Assembly (NCBI GenBank): GCA_035048495.1
Contig: CM068542.1
Span: forward strand, 39,523,109-39,587,108
DNA length: 64,000 nt
Direction of reading: 5' to 3'
DNA from: Euptelea pleiosperma
Taxonomy: Eukaryota; Streptophyta; Magnoliopsida; Ranunculales; Eupteleaceae
In this document: piece by piece, positions 20,536 to 32,500 of the stretch
Layout of the letters: each line of letters starts with the position of its first letter
Numbering within the stretch: the first letter of the stretch is position 1
The notes under the pieces: model-generated
Databases searched by the model: none
Told to the model about the DNA's origin: nothing
The model's input: the letters and a program-made list of their open reading frames with translations, nothing else
Translations under genes and position numbers: made by a program

Positions 20536-23500
20536 ATGTCCGCCATTTTCAGTCGCTTTTGTGTTTATGCAAGAAATTTCACCGCGCAGAGAGCAGGTAC
20601 TTCTCCGTTGCATTTCCGCCAGTTTTTCCTTCAACATCGGAAGTGGTGCCATGGCCTCCCTGGAATCCCAAACGACGACACAGTCGTTCGTCTCACAAAC
20701 ACCACTCTCGGTTCGGACCTCTATCTCGTAGGAACTTGTCATACTTCCGAGGACAGTGCCGAAACCGTCAGGAAGGTAATTACTTCTTTTCTATGTTTTT
20801 TTTTAATATTCAAATTCTGCTTTAATCACGCTAGTAATCACCAGAAACTGGAGAATCGCTAGGGTTATGGTTTAGGGTTTAATTTTGCTTCTGTTATTTG
20901 TTCCTGTTGGTGATTTTTTTTGGGTTTCTTGATTTTGAATTAGCTTTAGTTCGTTTATATGTATTGGCAAATGGTAATCTGGTTTGTCAACACAGACTTC
21001 ATACCCTTTTAAGATGGGGTTTCCTTGTCCATGTCGCACCCATACCCCAGAAAATTCTTAGCCTCCTTGCTCAGGGGTTTCCCTCTGTATGACACTGATA
21101 CTAATATGAAAAATAACAAAATAAAAAGACTCTCTAACTAAAATAATATTATTGATATGACCACTTCAAGGGGGACAAGCTCCTTACAAGGCCTCTTCAA
21201 GGGGCCAAACCTCTTTTAGAACTCACATAATTTCTTCTTCCTTTCTCTCTAACCAAACTATCTTCTTTATAATATTTTTTCTAGCACTCACAGGGACACC
21301 CATATCAGTCAAATCCTAATCAAACTTTAATCAAGTCTAATTGATTTTATTCATATCTAATCTAATTCCAACCTTACTTTCTAAATAAGTCTTTTTTTCC
21401 AAAACTGAGACCCACGAACATCTCCGAACACATAAAAGCCATTGAAGGTTCACGATCCAATTGCACCATCCTCCAGCATTATTCCTAGCCAAACAAGATA
21501 ACAATGATCCTTAGTGCACCCGTAACACTAAAATAAGCCACCTAGTCAACTATTCCCCACCGAGAACAAGTATACATGACGTCACCCCTAAACCTTGGTT
21601 TAACGTGCGACACAATGCTAAAGGTTCAGCCATCACGTGCTGAGCACCCAAAATAGGCACACTGAGTACATTGTCTTTTCCTGGCCACATGATAGATCCA
21701 TTCTTCAATACTGGTCCCTAACTTCGCACATACGTAACCTTTAGGATAAAGACTGAAAAAGGAGCTAACAGAGAATAATCCTTTAGGATCCCACCTCCAT
21801 ACCCTCTCATCTGGATCTGTGGTCGACAACGGAGCTTCTCCGACTTTAGATAAAAGAGACCCAACCCTCTCCACCGCCCAATCATAAAGATTTCTTCTGA
21901 AACCCAAATTCCAAGCTACCTCCTCTTCCGACCTCGCCACACTGTCCTGAATCTTGGCTCCTTTATGATCTGATAGGTGGTCTAGTAAAGGAAAAGTATT
22001 TTTGCAACGATTTGTCTCCACACCAGCTGTCCTCCCATAACCGAACCTTGTCGCTTGTCGCCTCTCCCTACACTGAATTGAATCCTCATCCTGAAGCGCT
22101 CTCGAATCCTCAAGATTCCTTTCCACAGGCTATAACCATAGGAAAGTAACACAGGTAAGCTACCCCTCTCATCCTACATCTCCTCAAACTATCTTCTTCC
22201 TCCCCAAACTTCCATAGCTATTTCCCAAGAAGCGTCACATTCATATCTCGGAAATGACAAAAACCCAAACCACCTTCCTCTTTAATCTGGCATATACTAT
22301 CCCACTCCACCAAATGGAACTTATGCTCATCATGCTTTCCTTCCCACAAAAAGTCTCTTATCAACTTCTCCAGATCCCGCGCCACACTAGCCGGAATAGT
22401 GAACAAGGACAAGAAATGAATTGGAAGGCTAGAAAGAGTACTCTTGATAATACCCTTTGAATATGCTCTACCATAATACTCACCACCTCTGTCAGTCCTC
22501 ATAACCTTGATATTTCTATCAAGCTCCTTCTTAACTTTTGCTTTGTAGATCTTGAACATGTCGAGAGCCTTAGACTTTGGTGGATGAAAATCATGAGATA
22601 CACATAAACATATCGAGTGAAATCATTTATAAAGATAATAAAATACCTTTGATTACCTTTAGTAGGGGTAGGAAACGGACCACAAATGTCTATATGAATA
22701 ATTTCTAAAACCCAAAAACTTCTTATTGCACTTTCTTCCTTTGCTCAGTTAACTTCCCTTTAACACCATCTACACACATATGGAAGTCACTAGATCTATA
22801 GGATTTAAAATGTCTTCTTTGACTAGTCTTTCAACCGTCTCCCTAGACAACATAGAAGATATTTTATTCAAAAGAGGTCTTTTGGCAGAAATTTCGACCG
22901 AGTTATCAACAGACATGCACAAAAGAGAACTAGCAAAAGTAGGATCCAAGCATAATCTATATAAGCCATCAACCATAAAACCACTACCAACTAAATTCGA
23001 ATCAAAATATAATGTAAATGTACCACCACCAAAATAGAAATTGTATACCATCGAGTCCAATCTGGAAACATAAATCAAATTCGATATAATAGATGACACA
23101 AAACAAGTATTTGGTAGATCGAAAATGTAACCATAGTCTAAAATTAATTGAAATGTCCTAATTGCCTTGAATTTTGCTTGTTTCATGTTGCCCATGTAGA
23201 GAAATTGCTCCTTACTATTAACCCTCTGTTGGTTTAGGGACCCTGCAGAGAGTTTGCGATATTAATAGTAGCTCCATTATCAATCCACCAAGGGTCGGTG
23301 GGTGCATCTACCAGAATAGCCTCTAAGCAAACTAAGGAGAAGTCTCTACCTTGCTTCTTTGCCCATTCCATATAACGATAACGGTTCTTCTTAAGGTGCC
23401 CCTTCTTAAAAAAAAGTGTTCGATATCCTCAGTCTTTGGTATGTGTCCTTTCTGATATGATCATTACCTGCTGGCTAAGGTGGAACTGTTGACTTTCCTT

Positions 23501-26500
23501 GTTCGGACTTTTACTGACCCGGAGTGAACTTCCTGTTCCCAGTCTTTTTAAACTTTCTCTTCTTTGAACCCTGTATAGCCGTATGAGTATACTCTGGCTT
23601 TCCCTATTTCAACCTTTCTTCCTCTTTCACACAATGCGCAATAAGTTCATTAACTTTCCATTTTTTGTCCTAGGAGCTATAATCCAATTAAAAGGTTTCA
23701 TACGGTCTAGGCAGAGAACTAACAGCCACATGAACCAAGTAATCATATTTAAGTAGTATGTCTAGATTTTGAAGCTGATATACAATGTCAGCCATCTTTA
23801 GAATGTGCTCTCGCACATTACCTTGTCGATAAAATCGCATGACTGATCAAAGTACTAACCATATATAGCTTTGATCAAACCTAGAAATTGGGTCTTAATG
23901 GCATCTGGGAGTTCCTTTGTTGAGTTTGTCTTAGGAAGACCAACCCGTACAGACTCTAAGATAGTAAGATCGAGTGTCTAATGATCATTTGACTTATCCT
24001 ATACGCCTTTTTCCTACTTTTGATATCTAATCACAATACCTCTATGGAATCATCAATAGGTTTCTCAGGTTCTGGCTCTCTAAGAACAAAATCATAATCT
24101 AGGTAGCCGAGAACAATTTCCATATGAGATGCCCACCTACACCTAGTATAAATTAAGCTATTCAAAGACTTACTGTGTTCAATTGACATTGAATGGTTGC
24201 AGCATCCATAATTATTGATAATATACAAGACGAGTTGAGCATAGTGAGGATGCGCAACACTATAGCCTCACGAAGTTCTTTTATGCTCGTAAATAGAGTT
24301 CTTGTCCACTCATGCCACGTGAACTATTTTCGTGATGTAATACTTCAATAATGTAGCCGCCTCATGCAAATTAGTACAACAAAACATATCGAACTCGATC
24401 AATGGGGTTCTTGCCAAATTCTCCAGAGTATATATAATATGCCTAAAAGGTCCTATAGATCAAATACTTTGGCAGTGCATCACTATCTCCTTTGGGCCGA
24501 GATTATGCTAAAACCTCCCATGTGTGAAAATAAATGCGTGACAAGACTAGCCGGCGAAGACGCTAAACGAATTGACTCTTCTACTCCTTTGGGTCGTATA
24601 AATATCTTCCTTCGTTTGCTCTTGCTAACCATCTTGTCCCATTCAAAATTGTCATGAATACATGGCTTTTCTTTGGCTAACCACTACCAACGACAGTCAA
24701 ACGCATAAATGCAACCTGAATCATGTAGATCCCCTAATCTGATTTCCCAAACACTTTCATAAGGCGCGGTTACTTTGGTAACTGCACGCCTCATCCAATG
24801 TTTGAGTTTTCAGATATGTTGCATGCGGTTTGCTTATACCCCAAAGCGACACCCATGATAATTTGGATCTTATGCAACAATATACAATAATAGGCAGCAT
24901 ATAAGCACCCATCAATATAAATAATCATGCAATTCAGTAAGTTGTTTAACCACTATCAGGTCATCCAAGTTATGGACTCATAAGAAGTCCAACTTGGACC
25001 GAACTTAATATTGCCACCCATTTGGAAATTAATCAAAGTGTAAGGTGCACCAATATTTTACTGGTTCAGTCCAGATCAATGTACTAAATCCTAAGCCATG
25101 TACAAACGTTAGGATTGGCCCAATTGATCGATCAATCTTAAACCAACCCAAAGTGTAGTATGCCATGTTGCTATGAATGGTTAAATCCACGTGTTGGCTG
25201 GTCTGGAAGCACTTGTCAACACGTTCATCTCACATGTTATGTTGACCATATAGTAAATAATAATAGTTTATAACCCATGTATAAAAGTTCCATAATTAGA
25301 AAACTCTCCAAAGAAACTCAAAAATACGATGGTCATGGGTTCAATTCTCATAATTAATATACATAAAATAATCATAATACTTATTTGAGACGAGAAACTG
25401 TTAAGACCTATTAAAAATGAATAATAACCACTATTAATAGGTCAAGCTAAAACTGGTATTCATGAATCATGGTATATAACAAGCTTGGGAAGCCATGTGT
25501 TGGATAAACCTGTATCTATATATCATAGATACACTACAAAAACCTCAGAAAGCAGACAATTCGTATATATCCACAAATACCACAATAAGCATGTTGTTAG
25601 CAATATAAAACTTGATAAAAAGTACCCGTTGACATGATGTATCCGTTGATCAAAAGGTGCCGTTCCTTGATCTACACTTATAAATACAATAGCAACAAAG
25701 TTTAGGGAAGAAGGGTGGTCTTCTTCTCTATCCTTTACTCAATACAATGGGCTGTTGATGAGCAAGTTCGAATAGGGACCAGCCCTCTCTATGGTATTTA
25801 TAATTCTCTAAATCCTACGCATCAAAGAGTTAGAGAATTGGTCCTGCACTTCAAACGGATGCGGTTATGCCAATATTACTGCATGTGGTTACCGAATGCA
25901 AGGCTATATTGCCATAAACGCCTTAATTAACCCAAAGCTTCATGTTAGATCAACTCCCTCTAGTCCTTGATTGCATAAAAAAAATCGAGAAACTTGATCC
26001 ACTAGAACAAATCTTCCATCTCATCCGCATTTACAGTGATGCAAATAATTTTTTTCTGGCGCTGGCGCATGAGTTAATATGAAGTTTGGCAGTCTTTTTT
26101 CAGGGCATAAATATTCTCCTAGTGAAAATAATTAGCAGAGCAATTTCTCCGTTATTATTTAGTAGGACTGTCATATGGCCGGTATCATCGGTGGTTAATC
26201 ATTATCATTTCTATAGGTAGTGGCCGCTTTACTTGATCTGTTATTCTATTACTTTTGGGTAATGATACTTTTTACATACTATTTTTTTTGCTAACATAAT
26301 CCTTATTTTGCATTGTAGGTAATTAATTTGGTAAAGCCTGATATAGTTGCGGTAGGTCTCATACTATCTTTCCCTATAAATCAAGAATTATGGTTGACAC
26401 ACCTTTTTTGATACACTAAATAACACATGATCTTGGGGCTCACATGGACGTAATTGAATGGCTGATTTTTTGCCTCACCAAAAATCAGTCCTTTCTGAAA

Positions 26501-29500
26501 CTTATAACCCTATCGAATGTGGAGTTCCAAGTGTATTGTGAAATGGATGGTCCAGAATTTTTTGTAATCCACTTTCATAAGGCTAGAAATGTTGAAATGG
26601 GCTGATTTTTTGTGAGGATGATCTCCATGTTGGCTCCACAATCCTGTGTCAACCTATATATAGTCAAGGACATTGTACATAAATTAGGTATTTTTCATGT
26701 ATGACATATCTTATAGTTTGGATTAAACCATGACCTTGGCTTTATTGGTTTCTCTAATACAAGTTGCTTAACCAAGACACCATTGATGTAGTAGTCTCCC
26801 AAGTTCCAGTGAGTCTACATTAGGCAGTTAGTTGATGTGGAAATTTAGTTTAGAACTCCTTTGAGAGGCATTGTCCATTTCCTCCAGCCCGGGCAGTTCT
26901 AACTGTGGGCACAATAAGCCGGGCTTGTCGATTAGTGCCTCGGGGTTCGTGCACCCAAATCGAAGTACCATGATCAACATAAAATACACAATATAAGAAT
27001 AGGGAGAGAAAGAGAGAGAAACATAGATATTTCATGGTCCGTCACCAAGGTTGGTGATTACATATATAGGTTTGGAGAGCCGATTCCACTATGATATCTT
27101 CTAGTACACGCATTTCCCCCTGTACCCCCTTCTACTACCATCTTTTCCGGTATAATGTTTTCACAGGCTAATGGGGGTGTTATTTATAGAAGTTACAACA
27201 ATAGAGTTCTACCAAGTATAGAGGTCTATAATAATAGAAAGTATTAGATGTCGTGTCCTTCAAGGCTTTCTCTCCTTCACCAGTAGTTGTCTTATCTAAT
27301 TAGGATTTTGGCTAAAATTGTAGTTGACTTTGTTTCTCCTTCCTGGATATGCATCTGTTAGTTTCCTTCTCCTGATAGGACTGTATTTCTGGATCTGTTT
27401 CCAAGTTTAGGTTGAATTGTCAAAATCCGGTATAGTTCTCCTCAATTTGTGTGGTGTTCGGTTTCTGAGTTTCGATATGTCTCTCCTTGTCTGAAATGGA
27501 CTTTAAAGGAAAAAATGGTTTTGTCTTTTACTCGGCGAGCTAAGCTAGGTTGGCCAGGCATCTCAAATCAGGTCGGCTTGTCAACTCGGTCAGGTCGGCA
27601 ATTAAAGATTGGTCCGTTTTAAGACGAGTCTGTTTATTAGTCAGTGATGTTGGATCTTAGTTGTGCCTATTGGATTGCCTGGGATATAAATCTAGGTCGG
27701 ACCTCCTTAAGTCTGTTTTTCTTCTGTTTTCATGCCTTTTATTAAATGATAATTGACATGTGGATGGTAAGGATGGTTTCACAACAATATGCACTCACCA
27801 GTGACCCCTCTCGGTATATTGACTGATTTTCAACTGACATGCCCAGAAGAAACAAATCTCATGGCTCGGGTCAGTGACTTGGACAGGTCGGCTTGCAGTA
27901 GCTCTTCTTCTTCCAGTGTTCCTCTTGATCATGAAGGCCCTTCCATTCGTTCAACCATTATTATAGGATTCTTGCTCATGCTAGCATGGATAACAACTTT
28001 GATTCATTGGAACTTGATCTGGGAGGAGGAAGATGTTATTAGGGAAGTTAATCTTCCTAAGGATGCGACTGACTTTGTCAGGGCGGTTGTTTATCCTAAG
28101 CTTACTACTCCTCAATTGAGGAAGAGGAAGGCTGTGGCAGAAGGCTTCGTTGAGGAGGCTCACCCTTTTACTTGCCAGAGAAAGAGGAAAGGTGTGGGCC
28201 GTGTGGTTGCGTTTGTGAACCATGTGAGGAGGAAGGTCTTGAAGCCTGACTTCCCTATCGACAATGGTAAGCAAATCTGTGAGGATGACTCTGGGTTCAA
28301 TTTTGCCAGGACCAGTCAACTGATTCTATGCAACACCAACCTTCCACTTGTTGGGCTTGACAAGTATACCCTAGAGGATTTGAAGATTCTAGCTACAATA
28401 AGATTTGATGGTTGCCAAGTAAGATAAATTCCTAGTGCATTATCCTAGCTTTTGAACTAAGTTATCTCGAATGGTGGCTTTCAATGATTGAAAAACAAAA
28501 AAACTGGTTACTTTTAAGTTGCTTAAATATATTGTTCGAGTTAATTAATTTATGCTTTTGCACTAAAGGAGACAAGTGATATTGAATGTCCTTTCGTGGT
28601 GATGGAGTATGTCTTCTATAATTTTGTGTACTTAAGTGTGTGCCGTCAGTGTTTTCATTAAGTATTTCAGCATTTAAAATTAAAGGTATATTGAATATCA
28701 TAGCCTATCCAATTAAGTGCAGGTGGAGCTGTGCCGGAGACGTGCCATTACACTGAAGAACTGGAAATATGAAAATGATCACTTATATAGGATATTTATC
28801 AGTTCAATGAGAAATCCTGGTGGACTACTCATGAAGATTGGTATGTTTCTTCTTAGGTTATGGTATCGTCAATTGCGGGCACGTGGTACCTTTCCAGGCA
28901 AGGAGTTCAAGGTGATTGTTGTTGAATAAAAATGGCTAATCATATGAAGAATGAGTTTGTTTTTTTGGGTTGCTTTTAGATTTTCCTTATGTCACACTCC
29001 CTGCTACACCACTAAAACACTAGATTTAGTTGTCGTGATAATGAGCGCTAGATAATAAGTCCCATATGTTTGCCTGCTACTTATATAGGTTTTCAAGTAA
29101 AGATTTTATTGATTAACAAGTATTGAGGAAATAATTCCACTTCTCTCTTCGCTAGTATTTCAGTACTTTACTTCGGATTCTTTTCTGTTTGGAAGTTTGA
29201 CTCAAAATATTTCATTTAATTGTACGTTGTTTAGCTTTTCCTAATGTACAACTTGGTTAGACTGATTTCCATTTATTTATTTTTATTTTTTAATAAAATG
29301 TTATGGGGAAAAGTTTTTCCCCACTCGATAATGAGGACAAATCACCTAGGGCGATTTTGAGGACTTTCCTATGTAAGAGATTGAGATGTGTGTAGTGTTT
29401 CGATTACCCTAGGTGATGTGTCCTCACTATAGGGTGAGTACAATTTTTCATTTTCATTTTTTTGTTTTGTTTTTCCGAACTCGTGAGGAAACCCTATCAA

Positions 29501-32500
29501 AAAATTATTTATAAAATATTTTAAAGTTATGATAAATAATTAAATATTCCTAAATGGGACATGTAATGGGAAATCCATTACATATAAAGCGAAAATGAAC
29601 TCTAATGAGTTAATTACCTATGATCTTATTTTTTTAACTAAAAATTATTTTTTAATTAAAATACAAAATAGCTTCAATAAATTAGAAAAATTTACGAAAC
29701 CCTTCGGGCAACAAATGCATGCATCAAGCCATCAACGATATATTCTAGATTCGTAACTATTATATATGATCTTTTATGATGTAAATTATTAATAAACATG
29801 ATTATTTAGAATACTAAATATGTAAATAAAAATATAGAACAACTATATGTTTGCTATTTGCATTGAACTTAATCTTGATATTTAATTTCCCTGCAGAGTC
29901 TCAGTTTTCCAGATACCTGCATCAGTATGTATTAAACAATTTTTTTTACTCGTAATGGTTTATTGTTGTATTATAAAGAGTTATGAGTGTGATTTCATGT
30001 TTGCTTTTATCATGTCTTTAAATATCAGTGTGTTTTTCCTACATTTTCTTGAAGTTTCTATAATGTTCCCATAGTGTTTTTTGAATCTTTTACATTGTTT
30101 CTGTAGACTTATTTAAACTTCCACAAATTTATTCTGATTTTCAAAGGACCGAAGTTTACCCCGAAACTGAAGTTTAGAACCTTGCATGTGTGAGAGTCTG
30201 AGAATTAAACTTACAGTCTTACACATATCAATAGTCATGTAAATCTATATGAATAAATACATACGTGAAAATGCAAAAGTGAAATCTAGAAATTTGCCCT
30301 AAAATATTTCCCACATTATTCAGAGTTTAGTTATTTTTTCACTTTTTAATTAAACTTTTGATTAAAAATGAACCCAAGGATATGCTAGATCTAGTTGTGA
30401 TCATCCTCTTGGCATTCATGACATGTTGGACATTATTGAAATTTATACTCCAGCTTGAGGGTAGGAGATCAGTCATTTCATGGATTAATTTATTGATTTT
30501 TTTTATCAACCATTCCTAATGACAAACTTGTAAGCTGAACTGGAGTTATGTTAAGTGAATTTGAACAAAGGGGGACAGTGCTCTTATTCCCTCCTCTGTC
30601 TTTCTTCCTTTCCCCCCATCTCTTTCTTCTCATTCAACCTACAACTATTATTTAGAAGCTTAATAAAGCTTGATCACGAAGTAGCAGCAAATTATGATAA
30701 AAGGAAAGGGAATATGGTTCAATGCTTTGATTACCATGTACAAGAACGGAGAAACAAAAAAAAAAAAAGCAAGAAAATGTAGGAGAAATTTGTTCATTAG
30801 TTGTGTTAATATTTTTCTATAAAAAAAGATGGTGCAGGAGAAAATTAGGGAATGGGTTTACTAGTCTTCTAACTAGGGATCAATTGAAGTGATATAGCAC
30901 ATATAAGAACACAATGATGTCCTTACTACATTAAGCTATTATATGTAGTCTTTCCCATGAATTATACTGTAGGGCCACATTGAACCTTTGGGTTCTGGTG
31001 AAATTAGTATGATTCACAAGCATTAAGCTGTGAATCTTGTTATGCAAGCTTGGTATGAAAGAGCATCAAAGTTCTATGTTTTTTCAACTATCTGTTCTCA
31101 GTCTAGAATGTTACTTCTTTTGTAGATGAGGTTTCTAGGGCTCCTTATCAGAGTATATGTTGTTTTATGTTACTAAACAGGTTCAGAAATTGATTGCTGA
31201 GACTATATTATTGTGACATCTTACACCTAAAATCCCTTCATATCAGAGATCTTGTCACGAGGAAATAATTTCTATCATTTTTTTGCTTCTTATGCGTGAT
31301 CTTTGTATGCGTTTGTTTTTCTTCACTCCTTAAATGATAGTGCAGGTTGCCATGGAGGAATCTGAAAGATTGAAAGCCAGACTTTTTGTTATTGATGAAG
31401 ACATAGGAGTAATTATATTTTCCTTCTTTGCTTCCTTTTATTGTGTACTTCATTTTTCCAAAACATGATTTATGTTCAAATTTTGTTATTTGGCAGGTTC
31501 TGTGTCTCAAATTATCTAAGTTATCATATACTGGTTTATTTAGAGAACTATTTCGTGTTCGGGACCAATTGGAGGAGATACAACAAATGTATAGTCATAC
31601 CCAGATAAAGTATACCAGGGCATCTGCACGTGAATATGTTGATGTTCTGAGGAAAATATCTCCACAACTTGTAAGTCTTGGTGGTTTGACTCTTGTCTAT
31701 TCTTATTTAGAAAACTTCTTTTCTGCCTTCCTTGTGCGAACTTATTGCTGATAGCCTGGTCCTTTATTTGTATGGTTTGCCTTAAGGAAGCTTTGCTCAT
31801 TGCATTCCCTTTTATCTGAGTAGGTGCTGCTCTACATAAGACCTTGCTATTTAGGAACTATAAGTGGCAAGCTGTTAATCCCTTGATTTACCTCTGAATT
31901 AGGTCTTTTCTATTCCTGAACGGATAACAGCATAAAATTAGGGCGAAACTGAAGCAATCAAAACAAGAGTAAAACCTTAGGCTGATCAACCACATCATGA
32001 TGGGCAGTGTCTAACTGTCTATGAACAGTATCCAGGAATAGTATCAGGCTGTAATAGTAGTGTTTAGTTATAGAGAAGAAGTGCAACTAGAAGAAGAAGA
32101 AGAAAACTAGGGTTTAGAACGCCGAGCAAAGCCAATTAAGGTTGGCCACACTACACTATAAGGAGAACTCTCTCTATTTAGTAAATTCTGTAAAAAATAA
32201 CATAAGACTATCTTAGGGTTGGTCACCCATCCTTACATAGAGATCCTTATAATAAAATTGATGAAAAGACTCCTATTCCCCTACTTTAAGTAATCGCAAT
32301 CCACCTATGACTTCAAGTTAGAAATTGTATGCATAAACTGAAATTTATAAAAACTATATGGTAATGTCCACCAGGCTTGGCTGAGGTCTACTCCTCCAAT
32401 ACTTTGACTTTGACTAGAAACCCCAATATGCAAAGTCTTCAAAAATCAATCTTCAAACAATTGATTGATAGAGCCCTTCTGCTTCTCCGATTGACCTCAA

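Noticed and set aside
20298..20825. 175-aa plus-strand frame across the TraB first exon
   Set aside because: Different frame from the exon that carries the GTCH motif and splices correctly; it begins inside a foldback repeat.
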